From an uncultured Pelagibacteraceae bacterium (GTDB taxonomy: Bacteria; Pseudomonadota; Alphaproteobacteria; Pelagibacterales; Pelagibacteraceae), in the NCBI GenBank assembly GCA_902572225.1, contig CACGFJ010000005.1:1-49482 (forward strand): a DNA stretch of 49,482 nt, given 5' to 3'. The notes beneath the pieces are model-generated. The model saw nothing but the letters and a program-made list of their open reading frames with translations. It was not told the origin of the DNA and searched no databases. Shown here piece after piece: positions 9,835-19,546 of this stretch (positions are counted from its first letter, which is position 1; each line of letters opens with the position of its first letter). The translations under genes and the position numbers were made by a program.

Positions 9835-11773
9835 AGGAAGAAACATAGAGAAGGGTAGAGTTATAACAAGGAGGATGTTTATACTCGCTGCAGCAAAAAT
9901 ATTACTTTTTGCGGGTATTTCATCAAGATTATATAATTTACAAATTTCTGATAGAGAAAAATATGAAATCTTATCCGATAAAAATAGAATACGCGAGTGG
10001 AAAACTCCTCCTCAGAGAGGAATAATTGTAGATAACTTTAATAAAGTACTAGCAAGTAACGATAGAGTTTTTCAGCTACACTTAATATTAGATGAAATTA
10101 ATGATTTTGATGTAACAATATTTAAAATCAAAAATATAATCGGATTAGATCAGTTTCAAATTAAAAAATTATATAAAAAGAAGGAAAGATTAAAACCTTG
10201 GGATACACTGGTAGTTTCGGATAATTTAACTTGGGAACAATTCTCAAAAATTAATTTATATTTACATGAATTAGAAGGCGCAAAACCTGTGTTATCTACA
10301 TCCAGGTTCTATCCTTATGCAAATGACTTAGTACATATAGTTGGTTATGTTGGTGACGCTAGTCCAAAAGATCTTGAAAAACCTGAGATAAAAGAAAATT
10401 TTGTTCCAGGTCTAAAAGTAGGAAAATATGGAATAGAAAATTCACAAGAGAAAATGTTAATAGGTAACTACGGTATTAAAAGATATGAAGTTAATGCATC
10501 TGGAAAAAGAATAAGCCAAATAGATTATATTAAAGAAAGACAAGGTAACAAAGTAAACTTAACTATAGATATTGAAATACAAAAATATGCCCAAGAGCTA
10601 CTTAAAGGAAAAGCAGGCTCAATATGTGCAATGGATATTTATACCGGCGAAATAGTTGCTATGGCATCATCACCAACCTATGATCCAAATAAATTTACAC
10701 ACGGAATTAATCAAAAAGATTGGCAAGAAATCAGAAATAATCCTTTAAAACCCTTAATAAATAAATCTATTGCTGGTCTTTATTCTCCTGGATCAACTTT
10801 TAAACCATTAGTTGCTCTTGCAGCACTAGAGTATGGAATATTAGATCCTAATAAAACAATAAGATGCAAGGGTCATAAGCATCCATATGAACTATACGGA
10901 GTAAAATATCATTGTTGGAAAAAAGAGGGCCATGGTTATATGAAGTTGAGAAATGCTATCAAACAATCTTGCGATATATACTTTTACGAAATGGCAAGAT
11001 TACTTGGGGTTGATAAATTATCAATAATCGCAAAAAGATATGGTCTTGGAACAAATGTACTTGGTGAGACATATAATGATGAAAAAAATGGTTTAGTTCC
11101 TGATACAAAATGGAAAAGACGTGCATTGGAACAAAGTTGGTATTTAGGAGAAACTGTAATCAACGGTATAGGACAAGGCTATATTCAGACTACACCCTTA
11201 CAACTTTGTCTGATGACTGCTCAAATCGCAAATGGAGGATATAAAATTAAACCTCATATCATAAAAGATGATTCTATAAATTTTAAGGGCGTAATTAATA
11301 AAATTAAATTGGATCAATCAAATTTTCCTTTGCATGAAAGAAATTATTTAGATGACATAAATGTTGAATATTATCAGAGAATGTATCACAAAAAGTCTAA
11401 TATTAATTTTGTTTTAGATGCGATGTTTGGATCTACAAATGAACAATATGGAACTTCATACAGATCTCGTTATGATGATCCCAAGTATCAATTTGCAGGT
11501 AAAACTGGAACATCACAAGTTAGAAGAATAACTGATCTTGATAGAGAACTAGATTTAGATACTGAACAAATTGAGTATAAAAAAAGAGACCATGCATTAT
11601 ATGTAGCTTTTGCGCCATATAATGATCCGCGATATGCAATAAGTGTTATTATTGAACATGGAGGCTCTGGAAGTAAAGCAGCTGCTCCGCTCGCAAGCAA
11701 ATTGATCAAAAGAATTATAGACAGACATAAATTAAGAGAACAATTTAATAACGGAAATACAAATTTAGCATAA
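9824..11773 (+). CDS. mrdA: Penicillin-binding protein 2 (elongation transpeptidase)
   Basis: Cross-links peptidoglycan during lateral wall growth, working with RodA. It has 649 residues. An N-terminal anchor helix (about 19-36) is followed by the PBP dimerisation/pedestal domain (about 60-220) and the transpeptidase domain with all three active-site motifs: S324-T-F-K327 within SPGSTFK, S382-C-D384, and K560-T-G-T. Length and layout are standard. It overlaps mreD by 11 bases and shares one base with the rodA start. Confidence 0.96.
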   Translation: MLNRGRNIEKGRVITRRMFILAAAKILLFAGISSRLYNLQISDREKYEILSDKNRIREWKTPPQRGIIVDNFNKVLASNDRVFQLHLILDEINDFDVTIFKIKNIIGLDQFQIKKLYKKKERLKPWDTLVVSDNLTWEQFSKINLYLHELEGAKPVLSTSRFYPYANDLVHIVGYVGDASPKDLEKPEIKENFVPGLKVGKYGIENSQEKMLIGNYGIKRYEVNASGKRISQIDYIKERQGNKVNLTIDIEIQKYAQELLKGKAGSICAMDIYTGEIVAMASSPTYDPNKFTHGINQKDWQEIRNNPLKPLINKSIAGLYSPGSTFKPLVALAALEYGILDPNKTIRCKGHKHPYELYGVKYHCWKKEGHGYMKLRNAIKQSCDIYFYEMARLLGVDKLSIIAKRYGLGTNVLGETYNDEKNGLVPDTKWKRRALEQSWYLGETVINGIGQGYIQTTPLQLCLMTAQIANGGYKIKPHIIKDDSINFKGVINKIKLDQSNFPLHERNYLDDINVEYYQRMYHKKSNINFVLDAMFGSTNEQYGTSYRSRYDDPKYQFAGKTGTSQVRRITDLDRELDLDTEQIEYKKRDHALYVAFAPYNDPRYAISVIIEHGGSGSKAAAPLASKLIKRIIDRHKLREQFNNGNTNLA

Positions 11774-12903
11774 TGTTAAGAGAAAGAATACAAGCGAGTA
11801 ATTATAGTTTTTTGGATAAAATAAGATCTATAGATTACTTTTTAATCTTATTAATTTTAGCAATAGGATCAATCAGTGTATTTGCAATTTACTCTACAGA
11901 AGGAGGAGAACTTTCTTTTTACACAAAAAATCATATAATTAGATTATCTGTTTTTTTTAGTTTATTTTTAGTCTTATCTTTTGTCAGAGTTTCTACCTGG
12001 TATAAAAATGCTTACTTATTTTATATTACTGGATTAATTTTATTAATAACAGTTTTATTTTTTGGAATTTCAGCATCTGGTGCAACAAGATGGATAAACT
12101 TATACTTTTTAAACTTACAACCTTCAGAATTAATGAAGATTGCAGTAATAATATGTTTCGCAAGATATTATCATAGAATTCAAAGCTCAGATATTCAAAG
12201 CTATAAATTTTTAATTCAACCGGTTATACTTTTAATCATTCCATGTTATCTTGTTATTCAACAACCTGATTTAGGAACATCTATTTTAATTGCAGGGAGT
12301 GGTATTGCTATAATCTGGTTGGCAGGATTAAACATTAAATACTTTGTTTATTCTGGATTGTTGTTATTAGTATCTTTACCTTTTGCAATCTCTATTCTAA
12401 AACCTTACCAAAAATCTAGAATTCTAACTTTCTTCAATCCAGATAGAGACCCTTTGGGTGCTGGATATCAAATAATTCAATCAAAAATAGCTATCGGATC
12501 TGGTGGTTTTTTTGGAAAAGGATATTTAAAAGGCACACAAAGCTATTTAGAGTTTTTACCTGAAAAACACACAGATTTTATATTTACATTATTTTCTGAA
12601 GAATTTGGGTTTCTTGGATCAATTATACTTTTATTTTTATATATATTATTAATCTACAGAATTATTAATGTTGGATTAGTATCCAGAAGTTTTTTTGCAA
12701 AATTATACTGTTTTGGTTTTGCTACAGCAATTTTCTTATATGTATTTGTTAATATAGCTATGGTTTTAGGAATGCTACCAATTGTTGGCGCACCATTACC
12801 TATAATGTCTTATGGTGGATCGTCATTATTATCTATTATGTTGGGATTAAGTATCGTTATGAGTTGTAAAATATATAATCAGGAACAAATATCAGCTTAT
12901 TAG
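11773..12903 (+). CDS. rodA: RodA, SEDS peptidoglycan glycosyltransferase
   Basis: Polymerises lipid II glycan strands in the elongasome as the partner of PBP2. It has 376 residues with about ten membrane helices and the SEDS signatures SGATRWI, LQPSELMKI, QQPDLGTS and the C-terminal PLPIMSYGGSS. It is the last gene of the mre operon. The stop at 12901-12903 touches the end of the convergent phosphatase gene at 12904, with no room for a separate terminator between them. Confidence 0.95.
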   Translation: MLRERIQASNYSFLDKIRSIDYFLILLILAIGSISVFAIYSTEGGELSFYTKNHIIRLSVFFSLFLVLSFVRVSTWYKNAYLFYITGLILLITVLFFGISASGATRWINLYFLNLQPSELMKIAVIICFARYYHRIQSSDIQSYKFLIQPVILLIIPCYLVIQQPDLGTSILIAGSGIAIIWLAGLNIKYFVYSGLLLLVSLPFAISILKPYQKSRILTFFNPDRDPLGAGYQIIQSKIAIGSGGFFGKGYLKGTQSYLEFLPEKHTDFIFTLFSEEFGFLGSIILLFLYILLIYRIINVGLVSRSFFAKLYCFGFATAIFLYVFVNIAMVLGMLPIVGAPLPIMSYGGSSLLSIMLGLSIVMSCKIYNQEQISAY

Positions 12904-14193
12904 CTATTTTCCATCTATAGCAACAATCGTTAAATCATCTTTTTGTATATGACCTGCACCAAGAATATCATCAATCATTGTTTTAAGTCTATCGTTGATA
13001 GCCGTTGATTGATATTTTTTAATATAATTTTCAAAACCTTCAGATCCCAACATTTCACCATTTGGGTTTTTTATTTCAGTGATACCGTCTGTAAAAATAT
13101 ACATTGAGCTATCTTCAAAAGGAATAGTGTGTTCTGGATATTTTGTTTTTGGCATTATACCTAAAGGAGGACCAGCTTCAGAAAAATTACTAAAGGTTCC
13201 ATCAGCTGACAATATTAATGGAGGTTCATGACCTGCACTAGATAACAATAGCTCTTTTTTATTTGAATCGTATATTCCAATTAACATAGTAACAAACATA
13301 CCTCTTGATATAGTTTCACATATCTCATTATTTAATTGAAATAGTAAGTCAGACGCAGAAAAATTAGTTTTACTTAAACATCTATAAAGACTAGATGCTT
13401 TCGACATTAAGAGCGATGACTTTATGCCCTTTCCAGATACATCTGCAACTCCAAATCCATATTTTCCATCTCCTAAATCAGAAAAATTATAAAAGTCACC
13501 CGAAACAACCTTAGCTGGTATATTTATTCCCGAAATAGGAAAATCTTTTTCTTTATTTTTTGACAATAAAGATCGTTGGATTTCTCCAACGATTTCTACT
13601 TCTTTTTGTATTTTATTTTTTTCAACCATTTCTTTTGCCATTTTTGCATTTCTAATTGCTAAAGCAGCTGGTGCCGAAAGTGTTTCTAAAAGTTTTCTGT
13701 CATCTTCAATAAATAATTTATCTTCAGTTTTTTTATTTAAACAATGTATTACACCAATACATTCATTTGCAGCGATCAATGGTGAGCATAATACGGAATA
13801 AGTTGTAAAATTTGTTTTATTATCCAAATCAAAATAAAATTCTGCTATCTCTCGAACATCTTTTCTTACGTTACCAACACGAATACATTTTCTTTGCTGA
13901 ACAGCTTTACCCATAACTCCATCTTTCAAATCTAATTCATACTCATCTAAATAATCTTGATGAAGTGAGGCAATACATTCAAATTTTTTCTTCTGCTCAT
14001 TGATTAAAAAAATATTTGCGGCTTCTGCATTCAGTCTCGCAATTATAACTCTTAATGCATTCATCAGAGTATCATTTAAATCAAGAGATAATGCGAAGTC
14101 TTGATTCATTTTTGTGACAAGCTCTAAATCAACATTAACTTGTTCAGCTTCTTTTTTTGGTTCGATCGGTTTTTTTGATTTAAATAGAAACAT
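12904..14193 (-). CDS. GAF-domain PP2C/SpoIIE (RsbU-type) serine phosphatase
   Basis: Predicted cytosolic phosphatase that removes phosphate from a STAS anti-sigma antagonist. The 429 residues contain a GAF sensor domain (about 40-185), a short helical linker (186-212) and a PP2C/SpoIIE domain (about 213-429). The metal ligands are present: D233 in VVSGDFY, D251 in VADVSGKG, the FTDG motif near 374 and the final DDLT. No membrane segment is seen. It diverges from pilD and is convergent with rodA. With the STAS and kinase genes at 40029-40760 it could form a partner-switching pathway. The ligand of the GAF domain cannot be read from sequence. Confidence 0.9.
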   Translation of the reverse strand: MFLFKSKKPIEPKKEAEQVNVDLELVTKMNQDFALSLDLNDTLMNALRVIIARLNAEAANIFLINEQKKKFECIASLHQDYLDEYELDLKDGVMGKAVQQRKCIRVGNVRKDVREIAEFYFDLDNKTNFTTYSVLCSPLIAANECIGVIHCLNKKTEDKLFIEDDRKLLETLSAPAALAIRNAKMAKEMVEKNKIQKEVEIVGEIQRSLLSKNKEKDFPISGINIPAKVVSGDFYNFSDLGDGKYGFGVADVSGKGIKSSLLMSKASSLYRCLSKTNFSASDLLFQLNNEICETISRGMFVTMLIGIYDSNKKELLLSSAGHEPPLILSADGTFSNFSEAGPPLGIMPKTKYPEHTIPFEDSSMYIFTDGITEIKNPNGEMLGSEGFENYIKKYQSTAINDRLKTMIDDILGAGHIQKDDLTIVAIDGK

Positions 14194-14361
14194 TTATTTA
14201 ACTAGTATTTTAAGCAATTTTTGATAAATTTTTCAACAATGGAGATTATAATTAATACGCCTAATTTATACATTCACCTACAAGATGCAGTTCTAATGGT
14301 TCAGTATGTAATAGATGGATTAATTCACATTACATCAAACATAAAATTATAATCATATTCA
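14194..14361. promoter_or_regulatory. Divergent intergenic region between phosphatase and pilD
   Basis: About 168 bases of A+T-rich DNA between two outward-facing starts, so both promoters probably lie here. I see no strong hexamer pair, repeat or hairpin and no open frame of note. It is the longest spacer in the first half of the window. Confidence 0.45.
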
Positions 14362-15123
14362 GTGGATATAATATTTGTAATAATTCTAGGTGGCCTGTGG
14401 GGCAGTTTCGCAAATGTTTGTATTTATAGACTTCCTATAAATAAGGGAGTTGTATCAGGGAGATCATTTTGTCCAAATTGTAAAAAATTAATTACTTGGA
14501 AAGATAATATTCCTATAATTTCATTTCTATTTTTAAATGGTAAATGTAGAAATTGTAAAAAAAAAATTTCACCTCAGTATTTATTAATTGAGTTAATTAC
14601 TATTGTGTACTTCTTAGTGATTTATTACTTATTTGGTATCACTATAACTACCTTGTTGTTTTTAATTTTAGGATTGTCTTTTATTATAATCTTCTTCATA
14701 GATTTAAAGCATTATATCATTCCTAATATATTAACGTTTTCTTTGATGATTATTGGTTTTATAAAATCTTTTGATCCAAATTTAAATCCAATTTTTCCGA
14801 ATTTTATTAATTCTTTAATTGGAGGAATTTTTGGCTATTTGATTATTTGGTCTATAATTTATTTTTACAAACAAATAAGAAAAAAAGAGGGAATGGGTTT
14901 GGGAGATGCGAAACTTTTATCAGCAATCGGTTTCTGGTTTGGATGGATCTCGATACCCTTTGTGATATTTCTATCATCTATAATTGCTTTATTAAGTGTT
15001 ATTCCAAGTTTGTTAAAAAATTCAAAATCAATGTCTTCACAAATTCCTTTTGGACCATACATAATCATTGGAACATTAGTTTATCTTGTTTTTGAAAATA
15101 GTTTTAAATCACTTTTATTTTGA
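14362..15123 (+). CDS. pilD: Type IV prepilin peptidase / N-methyltransferase
   Basis: Inner-membrane aspartyl protease that cuts the leader from prepilins and methylates the new N-terminal residue. It has 253 residues and about seven or eight membrane helices. The N-terminal loop has the zinc-type cysteine pairs CPNC (37-40) and CRNC (62-65) found in bifunctional family members. The catalytic aspartates are in FFIDLKH (near 114) and GMGLGDAK (near 178-185). The start is GTG at 14362; no nearby in-frame ATG precedes the GGLWGSFANV segment that opens this family. It would process the seven or so pilin-like proteins encoded later in the window. Confidence 0.93.
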   Translation: MDIIFVIILGGLWGSFANVCIYRLPINKGVVSGRSFCPNCKKLITWKDNIPIISFLFLNGKCRNCKKKISPQYLLIELITIVYFLVIYYLFGITITTLLFLILGLSFIIIFFIDLKHYIIPNILTFSLMIIGFIKSFDPNLNPIFPNFINSLIGGIFGYLIIWSIIYFYKQIRKKEGMGLGDAKLLSAIGFWFGWISIPFVIFLSSIIALLSVIPSLLKNSKSMSSQIPFGPYIIIGTLVYLVFENSFKSLLF

Positions 15124-15165
15124 AGATTTTAATGACAAACGGTCTCTAGAACTATTCTATTAAAA

Positions 15166-17745
15166 ATGTTTAAGTATATAAGTATGAGATATTTTTTAAT
15201 ATTTTTGACCTTAATTATTCATAACCAAATATTTTTAAATATTGCCAAAGCTGAGGATATAACAATTTCATCAAATCACTCTAATCAAATTGTTATGTCA
15301 AACAATGACACGCTTACTGTTGAAAGTGGTGTTACGGTCGACACAAGTGCTGCAGAACCTGTAGAGCTAGAAGGCCATACTTTTTCAACTGGCTCAACTA
15401 CCATAACTAATAACGGTACAATTATTGGAACAACTAAAGGAATTGAAGCAGATCAATCTACAGATTTTAGTATAAATAATTCAGGCACAGTATCAGTGAC
15501 TGATAATGCTAATAGACCTGGTTCAGCACTTTCATTGCTACAATCTAGTGGCACTGTATCAATTGTAAATAGTGGCACTTTAGAATCTGAACGTGCAGAT
15601 ACTATTAAGTTACATCCATCTACTGGAACTGTAACAATTAATAATTCTGGAAGTATTACTTCATCAAAAGATAGAACAATAAATTTTGGTCAACAAGCTA
15701 ATTCAGGAACAATAACAAATTCTGGTACTATTTCGGGTAGAGCGAATACACTATATATATATTCATCAGGAACTGACAATTCAGCTGGCACTATTACAAA
15801 TTCTGGGACAATCAGTGCAACAGGAGGAAACGGCTTTGAAATTAATAATGTAAACGATGTTACTATTACTAACACTGGCACTATATCTGCTACAGCAGAT
15901 GCTATTTATAATATTGGCGAAAATAGTTCCAATGGAAACATAATTGTAAATAAAGGAACAATATCAAGTGGTTCAAGCAATCATGATTTAATAGTGACAA
16001 CTAATGTAGGTCTTGAATCTCTAACTAATGACCAAGGAGGAAATGATGCTTTGAAATTGGAAGGTTATCTTCCTGTAAATTATGTCTTCCTAGCAAACAG
16101 CACAACTGACTATGGAAAGCTAGCTGTTGATAGTCAAAATGGTGCAACTACTTTTAGTATTAGCACAGATTCTTCTTTGTCAGCAGGGACTTATAATAGT
16201 GTTATAACAGGAGTCTCTTCAAGTAGATTTACTGCTGGATCTACTGGTACAGTAACTGTAACAAATGGAAAGTTTAACTGGACACTTACGGAAACGTCTT
16301 CAGGAAGCACGAATTGGAATTTAGTTATTACAAATTTTGACAATGATGCTCCAACTTTATCATCTTCAAGTCCATCAGATAATGCAACAGAAGTCGCGAT
16401 AAATGCAAATATAGTTTTAACTTTTAGTGAAGCGGTTGATGCTGAAAGTGGAAATATTACTATTAAAAAAACTTCCGATGATACTACTATTGAAACAATT
16501 GATGTAACTGGAGCGAAAGTCAGTGGCAGCGGCTCAACAGCAATTACTATTAATCCAAGCACAGATTTAACAGCTGATATTGATTATTATATTTTAATAG
16601 ATGCTTCTGCTTTTGATGATACTAATGGAAATTCATATGCAGGCATATCCAGTACAACTGCTTTAAATTTTTCTACAAAACCAGGAGAAGTTTTTAATGA
16701 GACTGTAAAAACTCTTACAAAAAATCAAACTGTAGCTGCCATAAATTCTTTAAATCAATCATTAAATAGAATTTCAGGAAGAATGAATTATATAAGATCT
16801 ACTAACAACAATTCCTCAAATCAAAACATAAGATTAGCAATGAACTTTGACAATCAACTGTTAGCTCAACAAATAAATTCACTTTCTGCAAAACTACTTA
16901 AAAAAGAAAAAGAGACAGAGAAATGGGGAGTTTGGAGTGAAGGTAATATATCATTTGGTAGAGTAGGGCAGCAAGACGGGAATTTAGGTCAAGATATTCA
17001 CAGTGATGGAATTACATTTGGAATTGATAAAAAAATAAATGAAGATAAGACAATTGGTTTTGCAATCAATAAATCCTGGCAAGAAACCCAGGTGGGTAGC
17101 AACGAGGCAAATATGGATGCTTCAGCAATTAGTATTATGAGTTATACAAGTTTGAAAATTGAAGAAAAAAGATTTTTTGAAATGGTCACCGGTATTGGAG
17201 AAATGGATATAGATTTAAGTAGGAATGTTACAGGTGGTAAAAATAAAGGAGATAGAAAGGGAAATCAACTTTTTGGAAGCTTTACTTATTTATTAGAACC
17301 CGATGTTGAAGTTGTAGGAAGAAATTTAAATTATTATTCAAGACTTGATTTAGGATTTACTCAATTAAAGGGATATACAGAGACAGGTGATGGAACAGCT
17401 GTAGTTTATAATAAACAAAATGTTAAAAGCGCATCACTATCTGCAGGTTTAAATTTAAGTAAAGTTATTGAGAATGAAAAAGGTATATTTGAACCATCTT
17501 TTAAATTTGAATTAGGAAAAGATAAAACAATTAATTCTGTATCAGAGGCTTATTATATTAATAATTCTTCTGAAATTTATAGTAATGCTTTAGGTGATCA
17601 AAATTCTGGACATTTATTATTAAATTTCGGAATAGGGGCAAAATTAAGCAATAATTTAACTATAAATGCTTCATACGAACACTATAGAAGTAAAGATGAT
17701 ACTTTTAATAATAGTTTTTCAATTTATTTAAGAAAACCACTATAA
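15166..17745 (+). CDS. Autotransporter-like surface protein with beta-helix passenger and Big_5-like domain
   Basis: Predicted secreted, outer-membrane-anchored protein of 859 residues. It has a signal peptide (to about 28, ending AKA; the ATG at 15184 is an alternative start). A Ser/Thr/Asn-rich passenger follows (about 30-385) with many short turns of the ITNSGTI type, as in right-handed beta-helices. Next is an SbsA-like Ig domain of the Big_5 kind (about 392-505, DNDAPTLSSSSPSDNA onward), a helical linker (about 510-580) and a C-terminal autotransporter beta-barrel (about 586-859, opening KWGVWSEGNISFG). Likely role: adhesion or surface coat. The target is unknown. It lies 42 bases after pilD and nine bases before a MoxR gene. 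Confidence 0.8.
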   Translation: MFKYISMRYFLIFLTLIIHNQIFLNIAKAEDITISSNHSNQIVMSNNDTLTVESGVTVDTSAAEPVELEGHTFSTGSTTITNNGTIIGTTKGIEADQSTDFSINNSGTVSVTDNANRPGSALSLLQSSGTVSIVNSGTLESERADTIKLHPSTGTVTINNSGSITSSKDRTINFGQQANSGTITNSGTISGRANTLYIYSSGTDNSAGTITNSGTISATGGNGFEINNVNDVTITNTGTISATADAIYNIGENSSNGNIIVNKGTISSGSSNHDLIVTTNVGLESLTNDQGGNDALKLEGYLPVNYVFLANSTTDYGKLAVDSQNGATTFSISTDSSLSAGTYNSVITGVSSSRFTAGSTGTVTVTNGKFNWTLTETSSGSTNWNLVITNFDNDAPTLSSSSPSDNATEVAINANIVLTFSEAVDAESGNITIKKTSDDTTIETIDVTGAKVSGSGSTAITINPSTDLTADIDYYILIDASAFDDTNGNSYAGISSTTALNFSTKPGEVFNETVKTLTKNQTVAAINSLNQSLNRISGRMNYIRSTNNNSSNQNIRLAMNFDNQLLAQQINSLSAKLLKKEKETEKWGVWSEGNISFGRVGQQDGNLGQDIHSDGITFGIDKKINEDKTIGFAINKSWQETQVGSNEANMDASAISIMSYTSLKIEEKRFFEMVTGIGEMDIDLSRNVTGGKNKGDRKGNQLFGSFTYLLEPDVEVVGRNLNYYSRLDLGFTQLKGYTETGDGTAVVYNKQNVKSASLSAGLNLSKVIENEKGIFEPSFKFELGKDKTINSVSEAYYINNSSEIYSNALGDQNSGHLLLNFGIGAKLSNNLTINASYEHYRSKDDTFNNSFSIYLRKPL
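15400..15985 (+). repeat. Coding repeats of the beta-helix passenger
   Basis: Degenerate tandem coding repeats, roughly 20-25 residues each, with the core T-I-x-N-(S/N)-G-T-I. They encode rungs of the passenger beta-helix. They are protein-level repeats with diverged DNA and are not a CRISPR or a tandem DNA array. Confidence 0.7.
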
Positions 17746-17753
17746 TTAAAAAT

Positions 17754-18632
17754 ATGTTTAATAAAATAATAGAAGATACATCTAAAGTAATTGTAGGCAA
17801 CGTAGATAAAATCAAATTAACTCTTGCTGCAATTATTTCTGAGGGAAGCATTTTAATTGAAGATTATCCAGGTTCAGGAAAAACTACATTTGCTAAAGCA
17901 ATAACATCAAGTTTAGGGCTTAACTTTAAGAGAATTCAATTTACATCTGATTTATTACCAAGTGATGTTCTTGGATTTAATATTTTATCTGATGATAAGT
18001 TAAAATTTCAAAAAGGCCCCATTTTTACAAATATTGTTTTAGCAGATGAATTAAATAGGGGCAGTCCAAAAGCTCAAAGTGCATTCTTGGAAGCAATGGA
18101 GGAAAAAAATGTCACAATAGACGGTGAAAGTTTTAATTTGCCAGAACCATTCTTCGTTATTGCAACTCAAAACCCTATGGATACTTCTGGAACAAGCTCA
18201 TTACCAGATTCACAGCTAGATCGTTTTATGATCTCTTATTCTTTGTCTGATTTAGATAAAAATGAAAAAATTGTAATGTTAAAAAAGAATATTTCTTTTT
18301 CAAATTCTGCTAATGAAACAATTAATTGGTCTCAAATTAATGATAAAAAAAATGAAATAACTATAAAAGATGAAATTTATGAATATGTCGTTGAAATAGA
18401 ACAAACAATAAAAGCTTTAGGGCAAAATATATATATTTCAGCAAGGTGCTTGAAGCAAATAATTGACTTAGCTAAAGGCTGGGCAATTGTAAATGGAAAT
18501 GAGTATGTTTCTCATCAAGATATTAAAGATACAATACCTCATATTTTAAGGCATAGAATAAAGTTTTTAAATCAACAGGATAAACTTAGCTATGTTAATA
18601 AAGAAATCCTTGAAAAAATTAATATTGGATAA
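17754..18632 (+). CDS. MoxR-family AAA+ ATPase
   Basis: Predicted chaperone-like ATPase of the MoxR group, which usually acts with a DUF58/vWA protein to mature or activate other proteins. It has 292 residues: Walker A PGSGKT (39-44), Walker B with ADELNRGSPK (about 100-109), sensor 1 in ATQNPMDTSGT, the LPDSQLDRF arginine-finger region, and an AAA lid at the C-terminus. It is the first gene of a MoxR-DUF58-transglutaminase operon; the stop and the next start overlap (TAATG). Confidence 0.92.
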   Translation: MFNKIIEDTSKVIVGNVDKIKLTLAAIISEGSILIEDYPGSGKTTFAKAITSSLGLNFKRIQFTSDLLPSDVLGFNILSDDKLKFQKGPIFTNIVLADELNRGSPKAQSAFLEAMEEKNVTIDGESFNLPEPFFVIATQNPMDTSGTSSLPDSQLDRFMISYSLSDLDKNEKIVMLKKNISFSNSANETINWSQINDKKNEITIKDEIYEYVVEIEQTIKALGQNIYISARCLKQIIDLAKGWAIVNGNEYVSHQDIKDTIPHILRHRIKFLNQQDKLSYVNKEILEKINIG

Positions 18633-19546
18633 TGGAAATCCAATCCAGACCTTTTAGCTTCAATTTCAATAGTTTCCTTAATTTTAAAAAAAATGCGAAA
18701 ATTTATATTTATCCCAACTTTAATGGTTTAGGCTTAGGTTTATTTATCTTTTTTTGTTTTTTAATCTCAGTTTTTTATGAAAATAATTCGGGACTATTAA
18801 TTTCTATAGTAATTTTCTTCGTTTTTTTTATATCAATATTTATTTCACATCAAAATATAAATAAGCTCGATTTTATATGTAAAGACGAGTATTTAGTTGA
18901 AGCAGAAACTGTAAATTCGATTAGTTTTCAAATCTTAAATTCATCAAAAGAAAAAAAAATTAATATTGACATAGAATACAATAAAAAAAACGTTGGTAAT
19001 TATAATTTTAATGACAGGCTTAATTTTTTCAAAATAGAGTATAAAAGTAAAATTAGAGGCATATCATATTTTAATCCAATAACACTTAAATCGATTTATC
19101 CTTTTGGAGTGATGAGAACTAAAGTTATTTTTAATCCAAAGAGTGAAATAATTGTTTATCCAAAAAAAGTTCTTCCAAGTGACGAATTATTAAAAGAGTT
19201 TAAAATAACTAATATCGTAAATGCAGATGAATTTGATGGTATTGATGAATTTAAAAATGGAGATAGTTTTTCTAAAATTGCATGGAAAAAATCGATAATT
19301 AGCGACAAAAGATATGTAAAAACTTTCAGTGATACCGAAAAATTGTCTAATCTAATTTTAGATTTAGATAAATACCCGCATATTGAATTTGAAAAATTAC
19401 TAAATTATTCATCTTATATAGTTAATCATTGTTATGAAAAAAAATTGAACTTGAAGATAAAACATAAAAAATATGAGTTATACCTAAATGACAACGATCA
19501 ATCTCTAAATCAAATATTAAAATATTTTGCCAATGTTAAAAATTAA
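18632..19546 (+). CDS. DUF58 membrane protein
   Basis: Member of the DUF58 family that accompanies MoxR ATPases; its exact biochemical role is not settled. It has 304 residues with two membrane helices near the N-terminus (about 32-50 and 54-72) and a soluble domain with the family signature around DGIDEFKNGDSFSKIAWKKS (near 206-226). It overlaps the upstream gene by one base and the downstream transglutaminase by 14 bases, so the three are surely cotranscribed. Confidence 0.85.
   Translation: MEIQSRPFSFNFNSFLNFKKNAKIYIYPNFNGLGLGLFIFFCFLISVFYENNSGLLISIVIFFVFFISIFISHQNINKLDFICKDEYLVEAETVNSISFQILNSSKEKKINIDIEYNKKNVGNYNFNDRLNFFKIEYKSKIRGISYFNPITLKSIYPFGVMRTKVIFNPKSEIIVYPKKVLPSDELLKEFKITNIVNADEFDGIDEFKNGDSFSKIAWKKSIISDKRYVKTFSDTEKLSNLILDLDKYPHIEFEKLLNYSSYIVNHCYEKKLNLKIKHKKYELYLNDNDQSLNQILKYFANVKN

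Noticed and set aside
15400-15985. Repeat block as a possible CRISPR or tandem DNA array
   Set aside because: Units vary in length and sequence, stay in frame and encode beta-helix rungs; there are no conserved repeats with unique spacers.
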